The notes below the pieces were generated by a model. The model was not told the DNA's origin and did not search any database. It saw only the letters and a program-made list of their open reading frames with translations. A DNA stretch of 64,000 bases. It comes from Marinifilum breve (lineage in GTDB: Bacteria > Bacteroidota > Bacteroidia > Bacteroidales > Marinifilaceae). The stretch is from positions 310,001-374,000 of the forward strand of contig NZ_QFLI01000002.1 of assembly GCF_003202155.1 (NCBI RefSeq), in the 5' to 3' direction. Shown piece by piece: positions 1 through 9,031 of this stretch. Position numbers and translations under genes: made by a program. Position 1 is the stretch's first letter. Each line of letters opens with the position of its first letter.

Positions 1-582
1 ATCCTGTATGATATGAGAGGTGACAAACACCGTTTTGTTCTCTGCCTTTGCATACTCACTTAAGTAGTCAACAAAAAGCATTCTGTAACCAGGATCCAGA
101 CCCATGGAGAAATCATCAAGAATTAACAATTCAGGATCCTGCGCCAAAATCAATCCCAAAGCCACCTGCGATCTCTGTCCGCAAGACATGCGCGAAATCT
201 TCTGCTTAGGGTCAATTTTCAACAATTTCATCAACTCGTAGTAGGCATCCTTTCTCCATTTGGGATAGAAAGCCGAGTAGAACTTCTCAATCTCCGAAAT
301 GTTCATGAATGAATACTGCACATGACCTTCAATCAGTAAACCTACCTTTCTTTTGGTTTCTGAAGATAGATTTGCTGAGCTCTCTCCAAACATCAAACAT
401 TCTCCACTTCGAGGTTTTAAATAACCATTTAAAATGTTAATGGTTGTGGTTTTTCCAGTTCCGTTTTTCCCTAACAGTCCCAGAATTCTTCCCTGAGGAA
501 TTTCAAAATTTAAATTCTCATAAATACAACGTTTGCCGTAGTAATGAGTTAAATTTTTGCATTCAACAATCGCTTGTTGCAT
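1..582 (-). CDS. ABC transporter ATP-binding protein (partial, C-terminus beyond window)
   Basis: The first 194 codons of an ATPase subunit that powers a membrane ABC transporter; the end lies outside the window. The translation starts MQQAIVECKNLTHYYG and shows a Walker A motif (GKNGTGKTT, about residues 38-46), a signature motif in the variant form MSCGQRSQVALG (about 131-142) and Walker B (LLILDDFSMGLD, about 151-162). The Walker B has DD where most ABC ATPases have DE, so the catalytic glutamate is replaced by aspartate. It begins 60 bases after the beta-barrel gene on the same strand and is probably the next gene of that operon. A permease would be expected just outside the window. The substrate cannot be told from sequence. 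Confidence 0.85.
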   Translation of the reverse strand, partial: MQQAIVECKNLTHYYGKRCIYENLNFEIPQGRILGLLGKNGTGKTTTINILNGYLKPRSGECLMFGESSANLSSETKRKVGLLIEGHVQYSFMNISEIEKFYSAFYPKWRKDAYYELMKLLKIDPKQKISRMSCGQRSQVALGLILAQDPELLILDDFSMGLDPGYRMLFVDYLSEYAKAENKTVFVTSHIIQD

Positions 583-642
583 AAGTGTTATTTTAAAATG
601 TTAGTTCTTAATAAGTTCTATTTAGATGTTATCTTTTACTAT

Positions 643-2160
643 TTAGAATGACAAGCCAATTGCTATGCTGTACGCCCTATTATCATTCTCACCCGTATCT
701 ATCTGATTGAATTTACTATATGCAAAATTTCCCTTTAGATAGAGTGCGTACTTTTCATTGATAAAATAATCGTATCTAATCAGTAAATTGGTAAATAAAC
801 GATTGGAAGATTGGAATGTATAATTGGGCATCACCAATTGCTCAATGGCTTTATCAGCAGCTAATCTTCCAGCATTTAATTCCTTACTTAAATTGTTTCT
901 ATAATTAGTTTCTAACTTGAATAGCAAGCTAGACTGCTCATATTGCCTTAGCACATTTGCTAAAAAACCAATAGATAAGTTTTTGATATTCTTATTATTG
1001 ATTGAAGCATTGCCTATTTTTAAATATTTTTCCTCCAGACTGTGGTAATCTGAGCTAAGTATAAAATTCGCCTTGGTTTTCGAACCTAAATTCATTTCAC
1101 CTGCAAAGGCCAATTGAAGAAATTGGGTAATGTTTGTAAATTTCTTTGCTTTATTCAAAAGATACTTTTTCGATATATCGTAATTAAATTCTGTTCCATC
1201 TCCTTTGCTTAATTCTCCAAGCAATTTGATATTGTATCCTTTACTTATTTTATAAGCAAATTCTAATTTGCCTAGTTTTTTATCGTACTCGCTTACCGTT
1301 TGGTTGTTTCCCGATGTTAGTTCTAAGTTATTTATTGAGGCAGATAAGGAAACGAATAAGCGTTTTTTATTTAGTGGTAACATGCTAAGATTAACGCCAT
1401 AGCAGTTCTGTTTGTACGTATTATCGGCACCTCCATTAGTTTTTGTAATCACAGTAGAATAAGTTGCATCTGCAACTCCTAAACCACGCAAATAAAATAC
1501 ACTTGCTGAGCCATTGTCTTTGAAAAGGGATAATTTTTGATCTTGCTGATACCTATCAAAAAACACATTGAGTCCAAAATTGTAATCAGGAAGGAGTTTA
1601 CGGCTAATACCAGTAGCTAATTGTAAGTCAAATACCTTATTGTAAGGACGGGGATCTCTTCTGTCGTAGGAAGTTGAAGCTGTATAAGAAGCAAATATTC
1701 CCAATACCGATTCATTCATCTTTTGAGCATAGCCTCCCGAAAAATAGTATTGCTCTTTACGCATTTTATCAGGAATTGTATCTGCTACAATATATGGATA
1801 CAGCCTATCGATATCGGTTAATGTATTCCAATTTACATTTTTCTGCACTCCATTATTATAAGAGGCACCACCATAAAATAGTTTGTTTTGCTTTTTGGTA
1901 AATGAGTTGGCTAAAAATTCAAAATTATTTCCTTTATCTCCTTTTTGCACATTGTAAACATTATTGTCATATGCCGATTGTGACAATGAAACTTCTGTTA
2001 GTTCCTCTAACGGATAATGAAAACGCATTGCAGGATTATTCCACCAACTAGAAAATAAACCAATTTGATCTTTTTGGAACTCATAGTTAGTCCTGTTATT
2101 CTGTGCATTACCCATTGTGCATATCAAAGCAAGTATGGCAGAAAGAATTATTTTATTCAT
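643..2160 (-). CDS. outer-membrane beta-barrel protein, DUF6850-like
   Basis: A 505-residue protein with a cleavable signal peptide (MNKIILSAILALICTMGNAQ) and many alternating amphipathic strands, ending in IAIGLSF, a C-terminal aromatic typical of outer-membrane barrels. From memory it resembles the Bacteroidetes DUF6850 barrels, which are often encoded next to DUF4876 lipoproteins and a TonB receptor; I could not check this. It follows the two lipoproteins and the TonB receptor on the same strand, so it probably belongs to one outer-membrane uptake or assembly system. The transported substrate is unknown. Confidence 0.7.
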   Translation of the reverse strand: MNKIILSAILALICTMGNAQNNRTNYEFQKDQIGLFSSWWNNPAMRFHYPLEELTEVSLSQSAYDNNVYNVQKGDKGNNFEFLANSFTKKQNKLFYGGASYNNGVQKNVNWNTLTDIDRLYPYIVADTIPDKMRKEQYYFSGGYAQKMNESVLGIFASYTASTSYDRRDPRPYNKVFDLQLATGISRKLLPDYNFGLNVFFDRYQQDQKLSLFKDNGSASVFYLRGLGVADATYSTVITKTNGGADNTYKQNCYGVNLSMLPLNKKRLFVSLSASINNLELTSGNNQTVSEYDKKLGKLEFAYKISKGYNIKLLGELSKGDGTEFNYDISKKYLLNKAKKFTNITQFLQLAFAGEMNLGSKTKANFILSSDYHSLEEKYLKIGNASINNKNIKNLSIGFLANVLRQYEQSSLLFKLETNYRNNLSKELNAGRLAADKAIEQLVMPNYTFQSSNRLFTNLLIRYDYFINEKYALYLKGNFAYSKFNQIDTGENDNRAYSIAIGLSF

Positions 2161-2191
2161 TGTATAAACAAAATGATGTAAATCGACTGGT

Positions 2192-2221
2192 AAGGATCAT
2201 CTGAATGTTCAGATGATCCTT
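2192..2221. repeat. intercistronic hairpin, 14-bp perfect arms
   Basis: The arms AAGGATCATCTGAA and TTCAGATGATCCTT are perfectly complementary around a 2-base centre, between the lipoprotein stop (2233) and the beta-barrel start (2160). A T-run follows it only on the plus strand, where there is no gene to terminate. For the minus-strand operon it is more likely a stabilising or processing hairpin, or a partial attenuator. Confidence 0.6.
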
Positions 2222-2232
2222 TTTGTATTCAA

Positions 2233-3477
2233 TTAATTTAAAGTTTCAATTATTCCTGGTGAAGGCTCGGCAGTAGGAATAAAATCGGAAGCCGAGTCAT
2301 TGGTATCTTGCAATATGCTTCTATCTCCTTCAACATGAAGCACTTTTCTCTTTACACTTCTTCCATATCGGGAAGCATCACCATCTCCACTATGTGTATA
2401 ACTTGCATCAAGAGAAGATGACATTACCATCCACTGGTACTCCGATGGCGTACTACATTGTACTGCATCAATAATGAATTCGTTTGGTACTTTCCATGCA
2501 TCAAAGTCCATAGGAAATTCCATATCATTAAATACAAACAAATATTCGTAATGGTATGCGTAATTTTTTACATACTCTTCTGGAAGAACCTCTTTATCGA
2601 ACTTAAATAAAATATAGGATTTGAAACCTCTACTATGTAAATGCCATACTGATTTAGATGTAGAGACCATTTTAATCATATTCTTCACTTCTGGAACATC
2701 TGTATCAATATCTTCACCATCAAACCATTCAAAATTGGATTTCGACAAATCGAAAGAGTTTTTATTAGCTTCTTTATGATTGATTGCAATGTCAGAAATC
2801 AACAATGTTTCTCCGGGTTGCACTGGATATTCATTACCACTTCCCGGAATCATATATACTGAACTTACAGGTACTGCTTCGTTTCTAATATCTGGAGTAT
2901 ATTCATTTAATGCCTCTACGGACATCAATTCAGTTTCGGCAATACACAATCCATCGGCATACAATACTTTATCGCTATTGTTATAAATTTCTATATACTG
3001 ATCGCCTGCGGCATATTGCTTCCCCTCTGGTGTTCTGGTGTCTGCAAAGAAGATCTCTGAAATTAAGAAACCCTGACTTGGATTAAATGTTACAAATTCC
3101 AAATTTAAATCGAGGTCTCCACCAATTACTTTAATATTCTCCTGTTTAGCTCGTACACCAGTTTCTTTTTGAATTGACTTGTTATCCAATGACAAGTTAG
3201 AATAAGTAATCGTACCTTCCACACTTATATTGTATAATCCATCTTCCAAATCGAAGTAAACCTGAGGAATATATGAGGTTTCACGAACCAACTTTTCGCC
3301 TGTATTCACATTCTCCAATGTAAATACCGCATTCTCAAGTTCTGCACTTTTGCCTTCCAAATGCGATGGCATGCTTACTTTTACATCAACAAATGATTTG
3401 TTAATGGCATCATTATCATCACAAGATGCAGCTGAAATTAAAAGTGCTGCAGCTATTATTATATTTCTAATTTTCAT
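2233..3477 (-). CDS. surface lipoprotein, DUF4876-like (second of a tandem pair)
   Basis: A 414-residue predicted lipoprotein. The signal peptide ends in the lipobox LISAASC, followed by DDNDAIN; acidic residues after the lipid-bearing Cys fit Bacteroidetes surface export. The body has an N-terminal beta-rich domain (about 30-130) and a larger domain holding the conserved blocks FLISEIFFADTRTPEGK, DLSKSNFEWFD and VSTSKSVWHLHSRGF. The same blocks occur in the neighbour at 3620-4876, so the two are tandem paralogues. It resembles the DUF4876 proteins found with TonB receptors (from memory). It is probably a cell-surface partner of the receptor at 4888-7665; the ligand is unknown. Confidence 0.75.
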   Translation of the reverse strand: MKIRNIIIAAALLISAASCDDNDAINKSFVDVKVSMPSHLEGKSAELENAVFTLENVNTGEKLVRETSYIPQVYFDLEDGLYNISVEGTITYSNLSLDNKSIQKETGVRAKQENIKVIGGDLDLNLEFVTFNPSQGFLISEIFFADTRTPEGKQYAAGDQYIEIYNNSDKVLYADGLCIAETELMSVEALNEYTPDIRNEAVPVSSVYMIPGSGNEYPVQPGETLLISDIAINHKEANKNSFDLSKSNFEWFDGEDIDTDVPEVKNMIKMVSTSKSVWHLHSRGFKSYILFKFDKEVLPEEYVKNYAYHYEYLFVFNDMEFPMDFDAWKVPNEFIIDAVQCSTPSEYQWMVMSSSLDASYTHSGDGDASRYGRSVKRKVLHVEGDRSILQDTNDSASDFIPTAEPSPGIIETLN

Positions 3478-3504
3478 CCGTTTATAATTTTCTTGTATTT
3501 GTCG

Positions 3505-3577
3505 GATGGAAGCCGCAAGATTAAAACAATCATTATCGTATGTGTTTAATAATTGTTTTAATCAAGCTCGTTTCATC
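3505..3577. repeat. palindromic intercistronic element, copy 1 of 3
   Basis: A palindrome of about 73 bp in the 142-bp gap between the two lipoprotein genes. It has perfect 12-bp inner arms (GATTAAAACAAT at 3519-3530, ATTGTTTTAATC at 3552-3563) and outer arms beginning GATGGAA and ending CGTTTCATC. The same layout recurs at 19634-19707 and 27501-27587, also in intercistronic gaps. It could be a non-coding mobile palindrome, an mRNA processing hairpin or a protein-binding site. Confidence 0.65.
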
Positions 3578-3619
3578 TTTTATAATTTATTTTAATTATC
3601 AATGCTTTGAGATAATTAA

Positions 3620-4876
3620 TTACTCAGCATCACCGACTACACCCGGAGATGGATTTTCTGCACCTGCTAAGAAATCTATCGATGAATCATTGTTATCCAT
3701 TAATACAATTCTGCCATCTTCTGTCGTTTTTTCAACTCTTCTTTTTACAGAGTGACCATACTTTTTATCTGCTGTTTCGCCTACGAAAGTATAGCCAACA
3801 TCCAATTTTGGAGAGTAAGCAAGTCCTTTAAATTTAGAAGGAGCACTACACTCTACAGCATCAATAACATCATCAGTATCAATCGCCCAAGCCTGACGAT
3901 TCATTGTTATATCTTTTGTTGATGTGTGAACTACATATGAATAATCAAATGCGTTTTCCGTTGCAAATGTCTCCGCTGTAATTGAGTTAGGAAGTTTGAA
4001 AATTACATATGCATTGTATCCTCTACTATGTGGAGTCCAAATTGAACGAGAATAGCTTACCACTTTTTCAAGGTTCGCAACTTCTGGTACATCTACATCT
4101 AAATTTTTGTAATCATCAAACCATTCAAAATTAGAATTCGATAAATCGAAACTGTTCTCATTGTCTTCAGTATGATCCTTTGCAATATCAGCCAATACAA
4201 GAGTTTTACCTGGTTCGATAGGATATTCATTTCCTGATCCTGGTATTCTGTAAATGGCATGAAGAACCGCTTTACTTGTTTTTGCAGTTTCAGGGCTTAG
4301 TTGAGAGTAAGTAAGAACAGTATTGAAAGCACCTTCTCCAATACACAAACCATCAGCATATAAAGTTTCATTGGTATTGTTGTAAATCTCAAAAAATTTA
4401 TCGTATCTGTATGATTTTCCTTCTGGTGTACTTGTTCCCGAAAAGAAAATTTCAGAGATCACAAAAGAATTACTTGTACTTTGGATAAAGAAATTCAATG
4501 GTAAATCTAAATTTCCATCCTTTACTTCTACATTATCTTTTACTGCACGAGCCTTCACCGAATTGCTTGCAATCACTTCGCCTTCTTGATTTGCTGATTC
4601 GTATTGAATGGTTGCATTCACATCAACATTGTATAAACCATCTTCAACTTCGAAGTAACTTACCGGAAAATAATCCACTTTTTTAGTAATTACTTCTCCA
4701 GTATTTACATTGGTTAAATTAAATTCTGCTTCTGTTATCTGAGGATTTTTCTCTTTGATATCATCAGGCATGTTTACATTAACACTCAATAGTGTTTTGT
4801 TAATGGTATTATCATCATCACAAGCTGTAAATACTGCTAAAGCTAGCAGAACAAAAAATAAACTTTTAATTTTCAT
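3620..4876 (-). CDS. surface lipoprotein, DUF4876-like (first of a tandem pair)
   Basis: A 418-residue predicted lipoprotein with signal peptide and lipobox (VFTAC, then DDDN). It is paralogous to the next gene: both have the blocks FVISEIFFSGTSTPEGK, YADGLCI, RIPGSGNEYP, DLSNSNFEWFD and a C-terminal NDS..DF..A..PSPG motif. The gene starts 11 bases after the TonB receptor stop, which implies one transcript. As in SusCD-like systems, a surface lipoprotein beside a TonB receptor probably helps capture ligand, but it has no SusD-type helical repeats. Family placement is from memory. Confidence 0.75.
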   Translation of the reverse strand: MKIKSLFFVLLALAVFTACDDDNTINKTLLSVNVNMPDDIKEKNPQITEAEFNLTNVNTGEVITKKVDYFPVSYFEVEDGLYNVDVNATIQYESANQEGEVIASNSVKARAVKDNVEVKDGNLDLPLNFFIQSTSNSFVISEIFFSGTSTPEGKSYRYDKFFEIYNNTNETLYADGLCIGEGAFNTVLTYSQLSPETAKTSKAVLHAIYRIPGSGNEYPIEPGKTLVLADIAKDHTEDNENSFDLSNSNFEWFDDYKNLDVDVPEVANLEKVVSYSRSIWTPHSRGYNAYVIFKLPNSITAETFATENAFDYSYVVHTSTKDITMNRQAWAIDTDDVIDAVECSAPSKFKGLAYSPKLDVGYTFVGETADKKYGHSVKRRVEKTTEDGRIVLMDNNDSSIDFLAGAENPSPGVVGDAE

Positions 4877-4887
4877 ATTATATTGAT

Positions 4888-7665
4888 TTAGATATTAATA
4901 TTTAACTCCATCCCAAAGTAGGGAGATGCTGATCTTTTCACTCGAAATCCGTCTTTTCTATTATAATCAGGATAGTAATACAGTATTCTATTTACATAAA
5001 AGGCCAAACGCATATTTTGATTTATTAATTTTGTAACCTTCAAATTGTAATCAATTGTAATGGGAACTCGCTCGGTGTCGAAGGCGTTATCGCTTGGCTT
5101 TTCATACAAGTGTTTTAGGATTGGGTCCTGAGTATCTGCCTCTGTATACTCAAATTTATTATCGTTCATATCTATATAATAACTTGGCATTCCATTATGT
5201 GGCGTATACTTCCAACTGGTATACCATAACACTTGGAACGTTGACGAGAAGATTAAGCCCAATTCATCAATTTGAGTATCGAATCTGAAATTGGTATTGA
5301 ACTGCTCATACTCTCGAGATGTATCCCATTCGTAATATCCCATGTAAGGGTAATCATCCCCTCCTATTACTACCGAAGAGGTTTTATATCTTGGCGCATC
5401 ACTTCCATACTTCATATACATCCAGGCTCCATTAATCGAAACACGCGATTTAATTGCCTCAATACGCCCTAAATCGAGCTGATATTCTATTCCTTTCTTT
5501 TCTTCTCTGGAACCATTTTTAGACTGACCATAGCTCACAAACCTTTTGTACTGCTTGTAATCGAACATATCAATAGTGGGTGGTGCATTTAATGTTGATG
5601 GATCTGGTCCGGATTCAATGATATATTTTTTAAAACTGAATAGGTCATAATTACTCATTCGTCTTAATCCCTCGCTCATTTCTTCTTTATAAGCAGTAAT
5701 GTCAAACTTGATTTTACCTGATTTAAATTCCAAACCAACTTCCATTTTTTGATTTCTGTTCGGCTTTAAGGCAAAGTTGGTAGGATCAATAATCTTGGTT
5801 TTGTAATGCATTTGTCTTAACTGATCATTCTGAGAATAAAAATTAAGCTGAACTGCATCGTAATACACCTTATTAGGATACAAATGCGATAAGGTTGGGA
5901 ATTTAGTATGCCACCCAAAACCTGTTCTTACACTAAGCTTACTTAATTTGTCGAACATCATAAACGACGGAAATTGCCAGCTTAAATTGAATCGAGGATC
6001 TAAGAAGAATTTATTGCCAATGCTGTACTTATCAGAAACATTTAGCAAAGAAGCAGCTCGTACACCTGCTCGTATCTTTAATCGGTTTAGACCAATAGGG
6101 ACCAACAGGTTGTCTTCAGCATAAATGGCCAATTCTTCCATAGCAGGAATGTCTTTTGCTGGTCTTGGACGACCATTACCTGCATAAAGTGGGCGTGTTA
6201 CATCAAAAATCTCCCCTCTCCCAAAGTTCTTATTGTACCTCCAATCAGCACCAACAATTAAATTGTGATTGGTTCCCAACACATCAAAATCTAAATTGGA
6301 ATTTAACTTTGCAAAAAGGAAAACTGGTTTTCCCTCTATTTTTAGATTTGCCAAATATGAAGCTGGTAAGAATTCTCCATAATACTCTCCTTCTTCTTTT
6401 TCAATCAGTATTGGACTCATTCTTCCGGTTCTATACCTTCTAATCTTTTTATTTTCGGATGTATATGAACCTGAAACAGAAAAATTAATATTCTTTACAA
6501 TACCTCTATCAAAGTAGTAATTCAGGTTTGATGCCAATCGATACTTGTTGTAATCATTTTTATAGAATTCATCTTTCGTATCATTCTCTTCATCGCGCTT
6601 GCTTTCATCAAAAGATCCGGTGTAGTTTAAGTTTGTTCTCAACTCTAACATACCCGAGTTGGTATTCCAAACATCCTTAAATCTTAACGAAGCAGTCATT
6701 CTACTGTAATTGGTCATTACATTACGAGGATCGGATTTATAATCTATATAGTCAAGATTAACATTCAATGTCTTGTTACCGAACTCGAAACCTTTACCCA
6801 AAGCAAACAATTTCATTCCTGAATTGGCTTTGGCACGAAGTTCCAAAGGTTTCTTTTTATAACTACGTTGTATATTCACCAAACCACTCGATAACGAGCC
6901 GTAAGTAACAGAAGGAATCCCTCTAACAATTTCTACACTCTCAATATCGTCGGTAGGAATCATTCTCATATCAATACCCTTACCAGTAGTATTTCTATAA
7001 ACCAGATAATTATCTGATGTTCCTGTATAGGTAACTGCACCACTAACGGTTTGCAACTGTGCATCATTTGACAAAGGCGTACCATCAACCACAAAGGCAG
7101 TGCCCAGTGATGAATTATATGTATTGTCTCTATTGGATATTTTCGCGGTCTCAACGGGTGCTCGAAGAGAAATTAGGTTCATTGAGGTTAAACTTCTGTT
7201 GGAAGATATACCTCCTGGCAATAACTCAACAATATCCGCAAAACTGGATGGCTGCAGATGATTAAGCGCGTCTTTTTTAATGACCGAAGATGTTCCATTT
7301 TCTCGTGATTCCTCAGCAATAACAGTTACTTCTGATAAATCTTGCGATTCCACACTCATATGCAATGTGAATGGATTTCTTAGTTCAGTAAGTGAAATGG
7401 TATCTTGTAATTTTTTGTAACCCAAGCACGAAACAATAATGGTGTATTCTCCATTTCGTACATTATCAATACTAAACTCTCCCTTTAAGTTGGTAGTCGA
7501 CCATTTTTGCGATTCGTTAAGTACAACCGTTGCAAAAGCAATGGCTTTACCCGATTCTTTTGACAGGACCCTACCCTTTACACTTTGATGAGTTTGAGAA
7601 ATAGCTTGCGATGGTATCATTGTAATACCAAACACAAACAATAATATAAGAGAACTTAATTTCAT
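4888..7665 (-). CDS. TonB-dependent outer-membrane receptor with carboxypeptidase-like N-terminal domain
   Basis: A 925-residue receptor. After the signal peptide (MKLSSLILLFVFGITMIPSQAISQ) comes a CarboxypepD_reg-like domain (about 27-110: VKGRVLSKESGKAIAFATVVL), then a plug domain with the typical IESVEIVRGIPSVTYGSLSSGLVN block (split here: IESVEIVRG, then PSVTYGSLSSGLVN). A 22-strand barrel region follows, ending FGMELNINI. It imports a ligand across the outer membrane using TonB energy. It is the first gene of a five-gene minus-strand run with two lipoproteins, a barrel and an ABC ATPase. A good promoter and an adjoining inverted repeat lie upstream, so regulation by a dedicated factor is likely. 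The ligand is not identifiable. Confidence 0.9.
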   Translation of the reverse strand: MKLSSLILLFVFGITMIPSQAISQTHQSVKGRVLSKESGKAIAFATVVLNESQKWSTTNLKGEFSIDNVRNGEYTIIVSCLGYKKLQDTISLTELRNPFTLHMSVESQDLSEVTVIAEESRENGTSSVIKKDALNHLQPSSFADIVELLPGGISSNRSLTSMNLISLRAPVETAKISNRDNTYNSSLGTAFVVDGTPLSNDAQLQTVSGAVTYTGTSDNYLVYRNTTGKGIDMRMIPTDDIESVEIVRGIPSVTYGSLSSGLVNIQRSYKKKPLELRAKANSGMKLFALGKGFEFGNKTLNVNLDYIDYKSDPRNVMTNYSRMTASLRFKDVWNTNSGMLELRTNLNYTGSFDESKRDEENDTKDEFYKNDYNKYRLASNLNYYFDRGIVKNINFSVSGSYTSENKKIRRYRTGRMSPILIEKEEGEYYGEFLPASYLANLKIEGKPVFLFAKLNSNLDFDVLGTNHNLIVGADWRYNKNFGRGEIFDVTRPLYAGNGRPRPAKDIPAMEELAIYAEDNLLVPIGLNRLKIRAGVRAASLLNVSDKYSIGNKFFLDPRFNLSWQFPSFMMFDKLSKLSVRTGFGWHTKFPTLSHLYPNKVYYDAVQLNFYSQNDQLRQMHYKTKIIDPTNFALKPNRNQKMEVGLEFKSGKIKFDITAYKEEMSEGLRRMSNYDLFSFKKYIIESGPDPSTLNAPPTIDMFDYKQYKRFVSYGQSKNGSREEKKGIEYQLDLGRIEAIKSRVSINGAWMYMKYGSDAPRYKTSSVVIGGDDYPYMGYYEWDTSREYEQFNTNFRFDTQIDELGLIFSSTFQVLWYTSWKYTPHNGMPSYYIDMNDNKFEYTEADTQDPILKHLYEKPSDNAFDTERVPITIDYNLKVTKLINQNMRLAFYVNRILYYYPDYNRKDGFRVKRSASPYFGMELNINI

Positions 7666-7750
7666 GTTAATCCAACAATTTTGCCAGTTAGTTTGCCCAT
7701 ATCATATAGGCTTTGATTCTTATTAAGACTAACTCTTAATAAGCATGGCA

Positions 7751-7781
7751 CAAAAGTAGGATGTAGTACAAGTTCTCACAA
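7751..7781 (-). promoter_or_regulatory. Bacteroidetes-type promoter of the TonB receptor operon
   Basis: On the minus strand TTG (7779-7781) is followed by 20 bases and then TACTTTTG (7751-7758). This fits the -33 TTG / -7 TAnnTTTG promoter of Bacteroidetes. Transcription would start near 7744 and leave a leader of about 80 bases before the start codon at 7665. Confidence 0.6.
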
Positions 7782-7831
7782 TCATCATAAATAATGATAT
7801 TGGTTAAGGTTACTCATTATTTATGATGATT
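7780..7831. promoter_or_regulatory. 18-bp perfect inverted repeat abutting the -33 box
   Basis: The arms AATCATCATAAATAATGA (7780-7797) and TCATTATTTATGATGATT (7814-7831) are perfectly complementary, with a 16-base spacer. The left arm overlaps the promoter -33 element by two bases. This position suits a dimeric or tetrameric regulator acting on the TonB operon. No long T-run follows on the minus strand, so it is not a typical terminator. Confidence 0.6.
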
Positions 7832-7842
7832 TAATAAAACAA

Positions 7843-7871
7843 GCTCCCTATCAATTGTCTTAATAGGGAGC
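7843..7871 (-). terminator. rho-independent terminator after the 8067-8909 gene
   Basis: The arms GCTCCCTAT and ATAGGGAGC (9 bp perfect) have an 11-base loop. On the minus strand the hairpin is followed by TTGTTTTATT. It ends the transcript from the lipoprotein gene (and the open remnant at 7897-8037) before the promoter of the TonB operon. Confidence 0.7.
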
Positions 7872-7896
7872 GATCATTTTAAATATAGATATGTTA

Positions 7897-8037
7897 TTAT
7901 AAAGCCACGACAGTATACTTATTCAACTCTCTATCTGTCAAATGTGTTATTGGCTTATTTTCTACCCATTCTCTTATTCGATAAATATCCAATATATATT
8001 CATCATTACTCCATTTGACAGACCTTACTAACCAGTT
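7897..8037 (-). pseudogene. possible gene remnant without start codon
   Basis: A 46-codon open stretch bounded by stops, reading NWLVRSVKWSNDEYILD and on to HLTDRELNKYTVVAL before TAA. The composition looks protein-like, with Trp, Tyr and charged residues in a plausible order, but there is no ATG and no recognisable family. It lies between the lipoprotein stop and a terminator hairpin. It may be the 3' end of a deleted gene or chance; a TTG codon inside could be a weak start. Confidence 0.2.
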
Positions 8038-8066
8038 TTAAAATAAACAGTATAGCTTAATATTCA

Positions 8067-8909
8067 TTATTTATTTGGTTCCGCATATACCTCATAATAA
8101 GTGTAATCATATCGTTCCACATAACATTTTAGCAAGGCTATTCGAGAATTAGAAGTAATCCATATATTGGTTGGACTTGCATCCTCTTTTTTATAATGAA
8201 ACAATTCATTGTATTTCTCCATTAAAAGTTCTTCAGCTTCTAGTGTGTAATCAGGATCAGAATACAATTCTTTCATAAAATCCAAAAAGAAATGCTCATA
8301 AATTTGATTATCGTCGGCTATATTTAGAGTAACACATGGTACATCATCATGTTTATCCTGATAGGTAGTGAAGTCTTGTTTGTTTGGCAACTGTGTATGA
8401 TAGCCCATTCCCTGTCCGATAGATCCTTTAATATCCGACCACCTATAAGCCAAAAAATCTCTATCATTCGTAATATCTATCACAGTTGTGTCACTATAGA
8501 ATTTATTATCATCCTTATAACCAATCAAAAAAGTATTGAACTTACCTGGCAAAAAGAAATTGTGAGACCATGTCCATGTTGTATGAGACCATGCAACTCC
8601 GTCATCATAGCCATGAGAAAAAATATTCATCTTCCCCTTTGTATCAACATGCCATTCAATAGAATCGTAAGTACTATTCAGTTCATTGTAAGCATGCCCT
8701 TCATTTGGGTTAAATTCGAACTCCATTCGTTCAAAAATGCTCATGGAAGTTTGTTTTACCTTCAGATGAAAGTTTAGTTCTTTACTATTTTCCAGGTTAG
8801 AATCTGGCAATACATTTTCATCAGTTTCAGGTAAAACATTCTCATGGTCATCGTCACAAGATGCAAACATGAAAATACAAAAAGTAAGTAATAAGAGAAT
8901 TCTTTTCAT
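8067..8909 (-). CDS. lipoprotein of unknown function
   Basis: A 280-residue predicted lipoprotein with the signal MKRILLLLTFCIFMFASC and acidic DDDHEN after the Cys, as in exported surface lipoproteins. The stretch HENVLPETDENVLPDSN contains a short ENVLP duplication. The rest shows beta-rich segments with many aromatics (WHVDTKG, WSHTTWTWSHNFFLPGKF), resembling a PKD or Ig-like fold followed by a helical C-terminus, but I recognise no family. It stands alone on the minus strand, with a hairpin in its leader and a terminator downstream. Confidence 0.7.
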   Translation of the reverse strand: MKRILLLLTFCIFMFASCDDDHENVLPETDENVLPDSNLENSKELNFHLKVKQTSMSIFERMEFEFNPNEGHAYNELNSTYDSIEWHVDTKGKMNIFSHGYDDGVAWSHTTWTWSHNFFLPGKFNTFLIGYKDDNKFYSDTTVIDITNDRDFLAYRWSDIKGSIGQGMGYHTQLPNKQDFTTYQDKHDDVPCVTLNIADDNQIYEHFFLDFMKELYSDPDYTLEAEELLMEKYNELFHYKKEDASPTNIWITSNSRIALLKCYVERYDYTYYEVYAEPNK

Positions 8910-8941
8910 TTCATTCTAAGATTTAAATTAGCAAATAAAAC

Positions 8942-8963
8942 ACAGCCACATTACTGTGGCTGT
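8942..8963 (-). promoter_or_regulatory. hairpin with T-rich tail just upstream of the lipoprotein gene
   Basis: The arms ACAGCCACA and TGTGGCTGT (9 bp perfect, 4-base loop) are followed on the minus strand by GTTTTATTTGC. It lies 32 bases before the start codon at 8909. It may be a terminator for transcripts coming from the HU side or a leader attenuator for the lipoprotein gene. Confidence 0.55.
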
Positions 8964-9031
8964 ATCATCAAATAGTCTTCAAATATTTGTGCTCAATAGG
9001 CACTCTGCAACTCCTTATTCTACGGGGCTTA

